32,195 bases of DNA from Bacteroides sp. (GTDB lineage: Bacteria > Bacteroidota > Bacteroidia > Bacteroidales > Bacteroidaceae): NCBI GenBank assembly GCA_030152865.1, contig JASLIW010000153.1, forward strand, positions 1 through 32,195, in the 5' to 3' direction. This document shows positions 8,203 to 15,486 of the stretch, one piece after another (position 1 is the first letter of the stretch; each line of letters starts with the position of its first letter). The notes beneath the pieces were generated by a model, which saw nothing but the letters and a program-made list of their open reading frames with translations, was not told the DNA's origin and ran no database searches. A program made the translations under genes and the position numbers.

Positions 8203-9711
8203 TTATTTATTCAGTTCTATCATGCTCTCTATATGTGCACGATTATTACTTAGACGTGGCACTTTGTGTTGGCCTCCAAGCTTACCCTTCATAGCCATCC
8301 AGTCATGAAAGAGCCCTTCACGAGCTTCAATAATTTCAAGAGGCTGAAGCGCAATATCTTTCCAACGTTTGGCTTCGTAGTCCGAGTTAATCTCCTTCAA
8401 TGTGCTATCAAGAATAGCTGCAAAGCGTTCTAAAGAATCAGGTTTTTTAGCAAATTCAATAATCCACTGATGACGACACTTCGCATTTTGATCCATAAAA
8501 ACTGGAGCAGCTGAGTATTCCAATACTTGAGCGCCTGTCTCAGCACATGCTTTAGCAAGCCCCTTTTCAGCATTATCTACTATTAGCTCTTCACCAAAAG
8601 CATTAATAAAGTGCTTAGTTCTGCCTGTGATAACAAATTTATAAGGACGATTGTTGGTAAACTTAACAGTATCCCCTATCATATATCTCCATAAGCCTGA
8701 AGATGTAGAGATTACCAAAGCATAATTTTTGCCTAGTTCAACATCTTCTAAACGATATGCACGAGGATTATCTAGTTCTATGTCTTCCAGAGGTATAAAT
8801 TCGTAGAATATACCGTAGTCAATCATTAGCAGCATCGCTGGATCTGCAAAATCACTTTGCGTACCAAAGTACCCTTCTGACGCATTATAGGTTTCCATAT
8901 AATGCATTTTATCTGATTTTATAACCTGGTTATATTGATCTCTGTAGGGTGTAAAAGCAACGCCACCATGGAAGAATACTTCTAGATTTGGCCATACCTC
9001 TTCCAAACTTGTTTTGCCTGTTTTCTCCAGTATATACTTAATAAGAACAAGCATCCAAGAGGGAACACCTGATAGGTTAGTTACATTTTGATTAATTGTA
9101 GTATTTGCTAAAGCCTCTATCTTAGCTTCCCACTCATCCATCAAAGCAATTTTCTTGCTAGGTACACGAATAAAATTAACTAGTGGGTTAATATTTTCAA
9201 TAAGGATAGCAGATAAGTCTCCTACTAGACTCTTATTAGAGCTCAAGTTAGGGCTATGACTTCCACCTAAAATCAAACCCTTGCCAGAAAAGAATTTACT
9301 ATTAGGGTTATTTTCAAGATACATAGTTACTACATCTTGTCCCCCCTTATAATGAATATCCTTTAGAGATTCCTTACTAATAGGTAGAAACTTACTCTTG
9401 TCATTTGTTGTACCAGATGACTTAGCAAACCAAATAATATCAGATGGCCAAATTAAATTCTGCTCACCTGCTCGAATACGAGAGACATAGGGTTTTACTT
9501 CCTCATAAGTCTGCAAAGGAACACGAGACTTAAAATCCTCATAGGTTTTTATGGATTTGTAATCGTACATTTTACCCCACTCGGTATTCTCTGCTTTTTT
9601 AAGAAGACTTCTAAATACTCGATCTTGAATTTCTTGAGGCTGAGATTCATACAAGCGAAGCTCTTTTAAGCGAGAACTGAAAACTTTGCCAATTAACTTA
9701 GTAATATTCAT
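8203..9711 (-). CDS. GH3-family (auxin-responsive promoter family) adenylate-forming protein
   Basis: A 502-residue protein resembling plant GH3 acyl-acid amido synthetases, which belong to the ANL adenylating superfamily. The ATP-binding signature FAKSSGTTNDKSK is at residues 95-107, a central ETYNASEGYFG segment fits the second nucleotide-binding motif, and LWRYMIGDTVKF with VITGRTKHFINAFGEE fits the hinge and C-terminal domain. By family knowledge it should adenylate a carboxylic acid and possibly conjugate it to an amine or amino acid. The bacterial substrate is unknown. It lies between rnc and cysS on the minus strand, 133 nt after rnc, with a possible -7 element of its own. Family confidence is high, substrate confidence nil. 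Confidence 0.88.
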   Translation of the reverse strand: MNITKLIGKVFSSRLKELRLYESQPQEIQDRVFRSLLKKAENTEWGKMYDYKSIKTYEDFKSRVPLQTYEEVKPYVSRIRAGEQNLIWPSDIIWFAKSSGTTNDKSKFLPISKESLKDIHYKGGQDVVTMYLENNPNSKFFSGKGLILGGSHSPNLSSNKSLVGDLSAILIENINPLVNFIRVPSKKIALMDEWEAKIEALANTTINQNVTNLSGVPSWMLVLIKYILEKTGKTSLEEVWPNLEVFFHGGVAFTPYRDQYNQVIKSDKMHYMETYNASEGYFGTQSDFADPAMLLMIDYGIFYEFIPLEDIELDNPRAYRLEDVELGKNYALVISTSSGLWRYMIGDTVKFTNNRPYKFVITGRTKHFINAFGEELIVDNAEKGLAKACAETGAQVLEYSAAPVFMDQNAKCRHQWIIEFAKKPDSLERFAAILDSTLKEINSDYEAKRWKDIALQPLEIIEAREGLFHDWMAMKGKLGGQHKVPRLSNNRAHIESMIELNK

Positions 9712-9737
9712 TATTATATCTACGACTGAATGAATAG

Positions 9738-9745
9738 CAAAAGTA
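9738..9745 (-). promoter_or_regulatory. Possible -7 element for the GH3 gene
   Basis: The minus strand reads TACTTTTG (plus strand CAAAAGTA), an exact TAnnTTTG match 26 nt upstream of the GH3 ATG in the 133-nt gap after rnc. No matching -33 element was seen, so this is tentative. Confidence 0.35.
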
Positions 9746-9844
9746 ATCTTATTTCTTATTCTTTTCTAGCTTTTTGTCTTTTTTCTCCCTTTGCTAAGTT
9801 TTGACTAATTGGACTTATCTTGGAGTATGGAAAAATAAAGATAC

Positions 9845-10672
9845 CTATACCTCACTATCTGGGGAGTCTATCTGATTTTCTAGATTTTCTTTCTTATGTA
9901 GGTATTCAGCTTTAGCTTTACGAATCTGTACTTGGAAAATGGTAGACTCCTCGATTTTCTTTAAAGTGCTTTGAGATGCATTTTGTTGAGATTCCTTTTT
10001 GGAATACCCTACACCTCTGCCTCCTGATACTCCTTCTACCAAAACTTCTGTCTGGAATAGAGGATTAGAATACTTATCTTGAAATTCTTCAATCAGTTCA
10101 AAAGAAATCTTGTACTTGTTTTTTTGTCCCCACTCGATAAGCTTAGACTTAAAATTGAGCTCTGTTTGGGCTAAATGATCTAAATCCAAAAATCGATCAA
10201 TGATCCGCTCAACGATAAAATCCTTACAGCGTTCATAGCCTTTATCAAGATAGATAGCTCCTATTAATGCTTCAAAAGCATTACCAAACATGTAGTTATT
10301 GTGGGAAGATGATTTAGTGGAGAAGATAATGTGTTGATCTAAACCTATATCAACAGCTAGTTTGTTCAAAGTATCACGCTGAACTATTTTAGAACGCGTA
10401 TCGGTTAAAAAGCCTTCGCCTTCTTCTTTAAAATAATGATACAATAAATCAGCTACTACAGCATCTAACACAGCATCTCCCAGGTACTCTAAGCGTTCAT
10501 TGTTATAATTAGAGCCATCATCTGAAACAACGGTAGAAGACTTGTGAATTAAGGCTTGCTTGTAGTATTTAATAGTAGTGGGATAGAATCCCAGCATTTT
10601 ATAAAATAAAAGATAAGACTCTTTTTCCTTAGAAAAACAGAGCCTTATCTTATTTAATATTTTACATAACAC
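9845..10672 (-). CDS. rnc: Ribonuclease III
   Basis: Double-strand-specific endoribonuclease for rRNA and mRNA processing. The 275-residue protein has the RNase III signature ERLEYLGDAVLD (59-70) with the acidic active-site residues, and a second acidic site within NAFEALIGAIYLD. The C-terminal part (KYKISFELIEEFQDKYSNPLFQ onward, about 180-240) is a double-stranded-RNA-binding domain ending in the helix with KKESQQNAS. Both domains are complete. The N-terminal extension (about 35 residues, FYKMLGFYPTTIKYYKQALIHKSS) is typical of Bacteroidota RNase III. It begins 3 nt after the fabF stop, so it is surely co-transcribed with fabF and acpP. Confidence 0.96.
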   Translation of the reverse strand: MLCKILNKIRLCFSKEKESYLLFYKMLGFYPTTIKYYKQALIHKSSTVVSDDGSNYNNERLEYLGDAVLDAVVADLLYHYFKEEGEGFLTDTRSKIVQRDTLNKLAVDIGLDQHIIFSTKSSSHNNYMFGNAFEALIGAIYLDKGYERCKDFIVERIIDRFLDLDHLAQTELNFKSKLIEWGQKNKYKISFELIEEFQDKYSNPLFQTEVLVEGVSGGRGVGYSKKESQQNASQSTLKKIEESTIFQVQIRKAKAEYLHKKENLENQIDSPDSEV

Positions 10673-10675
10673 GTT

Positions 10676-11938
10676 TTAATCAGTGTATTTCTTAAGTACC
10701 AAACATGCATTGTGACCACCAAAACCAAATGTATTAGATAAAAATACATTGACTTCACGTTTTTGAGCTTTATTGAAAGTAAAATTCAATTTATAATCAA
10801 TTTCACTATCTTCATCTCCCTCAGTAAAGTTAATGGTTGGAGGTACAATATTATCACGCATAGCTAAAATACCTGCAATAGCCTCAATAGCTCCAGCAGC
10901 ACCTAATAGGTGTCCAGTCATTGATTTAGTTGAGCTTATATTTAATTTATAAGCATGATCACCAAATACCTCTTGGATCGCTTTTACTTCTGAGATATCA
11001 CCTACAGGAGTTGAAGTACCGTGAACATTGATATAATCAACATCTTCTGGTTTAAGTTGAGCATCTTCAAGTGCATTTTTCATCACCAACTTAGCACCAA
11101 GCCCCTCGGGGTGAGATGCTGTTAAATGATATGCATCTGCAGAAAGACCCATACCTACAACTTCTGCGTAAATTTTAGCACCACGTGCTTTGGCGTGCTC
11201 CAATTCTTCTAACACCAAGCATCCACCACCTTCTCCCATAACAAACCCATCACGGCTCGCACTAAAAGGACGAGACGCACCTTTAGGATCGTCATTACGA
11301 GTAGATAATGCATTCATAGAGTTAAAGCCACCAACACCAGCGGCTGAAATAGCTGCTTCAGAACCACCTGAAATAATAGCATTAGCTTTGCCTAAACGAA
11401 TTAAGTTGAACGCATCAGCTATAGCATTCGTCGAGGTAGCACATGCCGAGCAGGTTGAATAGTTTGGACCATGAAATCCATACATAATAGAAATCTGACC
11501 TGCAGCAATATCAGAAATCATTTTTGGAATAAAGAAAGGATTAAACTTAGGGCCTTTATCTTCGTTCTTGTAGTAGTATCCTACTTCTTCTTCGAAAGTA
11601 TGTATTCCACCAATACCGGCACCGAATACAACACCTATTTTATTTAAATCTTCTTTTTCCAAATCGAAAGCAGCATCTTCTACTGCTTCCTTGGCCACGG
11701 CAACTCCATACTGACAGTATAGATCCATGCGCCTAGCAACCTTGCGGTCTATATGTTTATTTACATCGAAGCCTTTAACTTCACATGCAAATTGTGTTTT
11801 GAATTGAGACGCATCAAAATGTGTAATAGGCCCGGCTCCACTAACTCCATTGATCGCATTTTCCCAAAATTCTGGAACATTGTTACCAATGGGGGTAATA
11901 GCGCCAAGACCCGTTACAACAACTCTTTTTAATTCCAT
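10676..11938 (-). CDS. fabF: 3-oxoacyl-ACP synthase II (KAS II)
   Basis: Condensing enzyme of type II fatty-acid elongation; it joins malonyl-ACP to acyl-ACP. The 420-residue length is normal. The catalytic triad is visible: Cys166 in STCSACATS, His306 in NVHGTSTPVGD and His343 in GHLLGAAGA, with the conserved Lys338 just before. The C-terminal FGFGGHNACLVLKK motif is complete. It starts 16 nt downstream of acpP and ends 3 nt before rnc. The acpP-fabF-rnc order is common in Bacteroidota and other bacteria, so shared transcription from the acpP promoter is expected. Confidence 0.98.
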   Translation of the reverse strand: MELKRVVVTGLGAITPIGNNVPEFWENAINGVSGAGPITHFDASQFKTQFACEVKGFDVNKHIDRKVARRMDLYCQYGVAVAKEAVEDAAFDLEKEDLNKIGVVFGAGIGGIHTFEEEVGYYYKNEDKGPKFNPFFIPKMISDIAAGQISIMYGFHGPNYSTCSACATSTNAIADAFNLIRLGKANAIISGGSEAAISAAGVGGFNSMNALSTRNDDPKGASRPFSASRDGFVMGEGGGCLVLEELEHAKARGAKIYAEVVGMGLSADAYHLTASHPEGLGAKLVMKNALEDAQLKPEDVDYINVHGTSTPVGDISEVKAIQEVFGDHAYKLNISSTKSMTGHLLGAAGAIEAIAGILAMRDNIVPPTINFTEGDEDSEIDYKLNFTFNKAQKREVNVFLSNTFGFGGHNACLVLKKYTD

Positions 11939-11954
11939 ATTAATGAAATTCTAT

Positions 11955-12188
11955 TTACTTCGCGTTTTCAATGTAGTTCACAGCATCACCTACAGTAGTG
12001 ATTTTTTCTGCTTCATCATCAGGAATAGATAAGTCGAATTCTTTTTCGAATTCCATGATAAGTTCTACTGTATCAAGTGAATCAGCACCTAGATCTGCAG
12101 CAAAACCTGCCTCCATTGTAACTTCTGATTCTTCTACACCTAATTTATCAACGATAATCGCTTTTACTCTTGATGCAATTTCAGACAT
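11955..12188 (-). CDS. acpP: Acyl carrier protein
   Basis: A 77-residue acidic carrier protein that holds growing acyl chains on a phosphopantetheine arm. The attachment serine is Ser37 in the DSL motif of DLGADSLDTVELIMEFE. Length and helix pattern are standard. It is the first gene of the acpP-fabF-rnc cluster, and its gene product is the direct substrate carrier for FabF encoded 16 nt downstream. Confidence 0.98.
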   Translation of the reverse strand: MSEIASRVKAIIVDKLGVEESEVTMEAGFAADLGADSLDTVELIMEFEKEFDLSIPDDEAEKITTVGDAVNYIENAK

Positions 12189-12239
12189 AACTTTTAATTT
12201 TAAATTAATAATTTATTTTATTTCTTTAAATTTGCGGTG

Positions 12240-12271
12240 CAAAGGAATAAATATTTATTGTCCTAAGCAAA
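12240..12271 (-). promoter_or_regulatory. Promoter for acpP-fabF-rnc
   Basis: On the minus strand, TTTG (12268-12271) and TTCCTTTG (12240-12247) are 20 nt apart. The -7 element deviates from TAnnTTTG at one base (T for A). It sits 51 nt upstream of the acpP ATG. Confidence 0.5.
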
Positions 12272-12338
12272 CATTTAATTAAATAAATGCACTATTTTGC
12301 ACATTTTACCACCTTTTGTGCACTAAAACAAAAATACC

Positions 12339-12926
12339 ATGATAAAAAACATAGCAATTTTTGCTTCTGGTTCTGGAACAAATGCTGAAAATATAGCTAA
12401 TTATTTTAAAACTAAAGGATTAATCCGAATTAATCTGATCGTTTCAAACAAAAATGATGCCTATGTGATCGAAAGAGCCAAAAATCTTCAGATTGATTCG
12501 ATCGTTATAAAGCAGTCTGAATGGGCAGACTCAGCATATATACTTGGTATTTTGAAGAAAAAACAAATAGATTTTATTGTCCTTGCTGGTTTTCTTTTGA
12601 AAATCCCCCAATACCTTATTCATAAGTATGAAAATAAAATTATAAATATACACCCAGCTTTACTCCCCAAACATGGAGGGAAAGGAATGTATGGGGATCA
12701 TGTACACCAAGCCGTTATAAAAGCTCAAGATAAGGAGAGTGGAATAACAATACACTACTGCAATGAAAATTACGATGAGGGTAACATTATATTTCAAGCC
12801 AAATGTGAGGTTTCTCCCCACGATACAGCATCTGATGTAGCACAAAAAGTGCACCAGCTAGAATACAAACATTACCCCAAAGTGATTGAACAACTAATTA
12901 TTGATTTGAATCGTAAAGGCCTTTGA
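12339..12926 (+). CDS. purN: Phosphoribosylglycinamide formyltransferase
   Basis: Transfers a formyl group from 10-formyl-THF to GAR in purine biosynthesis. The 195-residue protein starts with the phosphate-binding FASGSGTNAENI (8-19). The catalytic residues are Asn103 and His105 in INIHPALLPK and Asp146 in NENYDEGN. The loop after LLPK is GGKGMYGDHVH, the form I associate with Bacteroidota PurN. It is divergent from acpP (150 nt apart), and its 3' end overlaps the 3' end of pdxB by 33 nt on the opposite strand. No convincing TAnnTTTG promoter was found for it. Confidence 0.95.
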   Translation: MIKNIAIFASGSGTNAENIANYFKTKGLIRINLIVSNKNDAYVIERAKNLQIDSIVIKQSEWADSAYILGILKKKQIDFIVLAGFLLKIPQYLIHKYENKIINIHPALLPKHGGKGMYGDHVHQAVIKAQDKESGITIHYCNENYDEGNIIFQAKCEVSPHDTASDVAQKVHQLEYKHYPKVIEQLIIDLNRKGL

Positions 12927-13940
12927 TTCACGACGTATCGGATAACTACCTCTAAACCATTCAAACTTAGCAGGATTTGCTTTTAATGCTTTAGAATCTA
13001 TGCTAGGATCATAAATTTGAAGTAAAGCCTGCTCTTGGGAGTGAGCTGTAATAATAGAGCTAATGGGAGTAGGGGGCTCAATATGAATTTGAACTGCCAG
13101 TCCAAAGTAATCTACTACTGCCTTTAAAGCCATCTCTGAAGCCTTAGCCTTACCATCTGCGGAATATCCTGCTATATGAGGCGTACCTAAAAAAACGGCC
13201 TCAAGCAAGCTGAGGTTAATTTCAGGTTCATTTTCCCACACATCCAACACAGCTTGATGGATTTTTTCTTCTTGTAAAGCAACTAATAAAGCTTTATTAT
13301 CGATCACACTCCCTCGAGAAGTATTAATCAAAATAGGTTTACGTTTAAGCTGATTCAAAAAATCCTCATCCACTAAGTGATAAGTAGGGTATTCTCCTTG
13401 CTCACTCAGAGGTACATGAAACGTAATAATATCTGCTTGCTCTTGAATAAGAGAAAGATCAGTATGCTCAAAATCCTCTTCATGGAGTGCACGTATAGGA
13501 TCATTCATTAATACACGTAATCCCAAGTCCTTAGCCAGATCAACTACTTTACTACCGACATGTCCAACACCAACCACAGCCAGTGTCAAGCCCTTAAAGC
13601 AGGTCCAGTAGTGCTGCTTTAGAAGAATAAGAGTAGAAGCTATATACTGTCGAACAGAATTGGCATTACAGCCTGGAGCATTACTCCAAGCTATTCCATG
13701 TTGAGCACAGTAAGCTGTATCTATGTGGTCAAATCCAATGGTAGCTGTGGCAATAAACTGAACCTTCGACCCCTCCAGCAACTCTCGATTACATTTTACA
13801 CGTGTCCTTATAATTAAGACATCAGCATCTTTGATGGATTCGGCTGTAAACTCTTGAGCTGGAAGGTACACTACATCATCAGCTATTTTTTTAATTTCCT
13901 CATGAATATAAGGGATTTTATTATCAACTACTATCTTCAT
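12894..13940 (-). CDS. pdxB: Erythronate-4-phosphate dehydrogenase
   Basis: NAD-dependent 2-hydroxyacid dehydrogenase of the DXP-dependent pyridoxal-phosphate pathway. The 348-residue protein has the substrate-domain motif ATIGFDHIDTAYC, the PdxB-typical NAPGCNANSVRQYI, the nucleotide-binding GVGHVGSKV (from 124), and INTSRGSVIDN with the catalytic Arg. VLDVWENEPEI and TPHIAGYS hold the catalytic Glu and His. It is somewhat shorter than the about 380-residue proteobacterial form because the C-terminal dimerisation region is compact. It shares a divergent upstream region with the adenosylhomocysteinase-like gene and overlaps purN at its 3' end. Confidence 0.93.
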   Translation of the reverse strand: MKIVVDNKIPYIHEEIKKIADDVVYLPAQEFTAESIKDADVLIIRTRVKCNRELLEGSKVQFIATATIGFDHIDTAYCAQHGIAWSNAPGCNANSVRQYIASTLILLKQHYWTCFKGLTLAVVGVGHVGSKVVDLAKDLGLRVLMNDPIRALHEEDFEHTDLSLIQEQADIITFHVPLSEQGEYPTYHLVDEDFLNQLKRKPILINTSRGSVIDNKALLVALQEEKIHQAVLDVWENEPEINLSLLEAVFLGTPHIAGYSADGKAKASEMALKAVVDYFGLAVQIHIEPPTPISSIITAHSQEQALLQIYDPSIDSKALKANPAKFEWFRGSYPIRRESKAFTIQINN

Positions 13941-13963
13941 TTCAATTGAGATTTTTAATACTA

Positions 13964-13971
13964 CAAACTTA
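13964..13971 (-). promoter_or_regulatory. -7 element for pdxB
   Basis: The minus strand reads TAAGTTTG, an exact TAnnTTTG match 23 nt upstream of the pdxB ATG. The -33 region would fall inside the palindrome at 13981-13999. Confidence 0.5.
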
Positions 13972-13980
13972 GAAATAATA

Positions 13981-13999
13981 TAAAGTAATCATTACTTTA
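13981..13999. repeat. Perfect 9+1+9 inverted repeat in the pdxB / AhcY-like divergent region
   Basis: TAAAGTAAT, a central C, then ATTACTTTA. It lies at the expected -33 position of the minus-strand pdxB promoter and 90 nt upstream of the plus-strand -7 element. The form fits a dimeric regulator's operator, but the loop is too short for an RNA hairpin terminator. Confidence 0.6.
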
Positions 14000-14088
14000 A
14001 GCTTTTTATTTTTAAGGATATATCCACCTTAAACACAAAACGAAGGAGATAATAAGCTCATTCATCAGACACTAGCAATATAAATACA

Positions 14089-14096
14089 TATCTTTG
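14089..14096 (+). promoter_or_regulatory. -7 element for the AhcY-like gene
   Basis: TATCTTTG, an exact TAnnTTTG match 22 nt before the ATG at 14119. No clear -33 element was found. Confidence 0.5.
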
Positions 14097-14118
14097 TAAC
14101 ATACGAAAAACAAAAACT

Positions 14119-15486
14119 ATGTCAACATCACTATTTGCAAATATGCCTTATCGCGTAGCAGATATTAATCTAGCTAAAAAAGGTAGAGAAGAGATCAGTT
14201 GGGTAGAAAAAGAGATGCCGGGATTACTGGCTATCCGTACTAAATATAAAAACAAAAAACCGCTCCAAGGGATGCGTATCAGTGGCTCATTACACATTAC
14301 CACCCAGACAGCCGTTTTTATAGAAACTCTCCATGAACTCGGAGCTGAAGTAAGGTGGTGTGCTTCAACCATATACTCCACACAAGACCATGCAGCCGCT
14401 GCAGTAGCAGCCAAAGGAATACCTATATTTGCTTGGAGGGAAGAGAGTCTAACAGATTATTGGTGGGCTATATTTCAGACTCTACATTTTGAAAATAAAA
14501 AGGGTCCTACTCACTGCATAGACGACAAAGGAGATATGGCAGTATTTATTCACCAAGGACTACTAGGTGAAACAAACAACCAAATGCTAGATCAAAATAC
14601 AAGTAGTTATAGCCAGAACACGATGAATCTCTTTTTAAAAAGAGTTTTAGCCGAAGATCAAAATTGTTGGAAAACTTTAACTAAAGATTTAAAACTAATC
14701 AGTGAAGAGTCAAAATCAGGTATCAATCGCCTTTTAGCGTTTGAAAAACAAAATGCGCTTAGGTTTCCAATTATAAACATCAATTCTTCTGTAGTAAAAA
14801 CACAAATAGACAACTACTATAGCTGCAAAGAAACTATTGCTGACTCAATAAAAATGGCAACTCGAACCATGCTTATAGGTAAATCTGTTGTCATATGTGG
14901 TTTTGGAGACATAGGTAGAGGTTGTGCTACAGCTCTTAAAAATAGTGGAGCACGGGTATCAATAACAGAAACCGACCCAATAAGAGCCTTACAAGCAGCT
15001 ATGATGGGATATGAAGTGGTTCTATTGGAAGATGTATGTAAGAGTGCAGATCTATTTATTACAGCAACGGGACAGAAGCAGATCATCAGCTTAGAACACA
15101 TGCAGCAAATGAAAGACCAAGCTATCGTGTGTAATATGGGTCACTACGAACTGGAAATAGATATTGACGGACTCAATCAGACTAGCGAAATAAAAAAAGT
15201 AGCCGTAGGTACACAACTCACTCGTTACTTTTTTCCTGATGGCCATAGTATCTTGCTCGTAGCAGAAGCTAAACTAATTAACCTAAGCTGTGACACATCA
15301 CAACTTGCTTTTATAAAAAGCTGTTCCTATACACTCCATATTTTAAAGCTCATCAAACTACAACAACAAGCCGATCTAACTATTGATATTCATCATATAT
15401 CTAGAGAAATAGATCAAGAAGTCTCACAACTTCATTTAAATTCCATAGGTGCACAACTCACTAATAAACACAAAGAACAACGATGA
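14119..15486 (+). CDS. Divergent adenosylhomocysteinase-like protein, C-terminally shortened
   Basis: A 455-residue member of the S-adenosylhomocysteine hydrolase family, which splits AdoHcy into adenosine and homocysteine using bound NAD. The bacterial long-form insertion (about 145-190) is present. Catalytic positions are kept by comparison with remembered family sequences: His59 (SLHITTQTAV), Asp136 (DDKGD), Glu197 (SEES), Lys227, Asp231, Asn232 and Cys236 (VVKTQIDNYYSCKE), and His342 (NMGHYE). The NAD loop is GFGDIG (261-266), with acidic Glu284. Two conserved features are missing. The LGCAxGHPSFVMS motif reads LSCDTSQLAFIKS, so the gate His is Gln395. The final about 20 residues, including the KPxxYRY tail that reaches the next subunit's NAD, are absent. 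The stop overlaps the yfhO-like start. It could be an altered enzyme or a regulatory paralogue. Confidence 0.85.
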   Translation: MSTSLFANMPYRVADINLAKKGREEISWVEKEMPGLLAIRTKYKNKKPLQGMRISGSLHITTQTAVFIETLHELGAEVRWCASTIYSTQDHAAAAVAAKGIPIFAWREESLTDYWWAIFQTLHFENKKGPTHCIDDKGDMAVFIHQGLLGETNNQMLDQNTSSYSQNTMNLFLKRVLAEDQNCWKTLTKDLKLISEESKSGINRLLAFEKQNALRFPIININSSVVKTQIDNYYSCKETIADSIKMATRTMLIGKSVVICGFGDIGRGCATALKNSGARVSITETDPIRALQAAMMGYEVVLLEDVCKSADLFITATGQKQIISLEHMQQMKDQAIVCNMGHYELEIDIDGLNQTSEIKKVAVGTQLTRYFFPDGHSILLVAEAKLINLSCDTSQLAFIKSCSYTLHILKLIKLQQQADLTIDIHHISREIDQEVSQLHLNSIGAQLTNKHKEQR

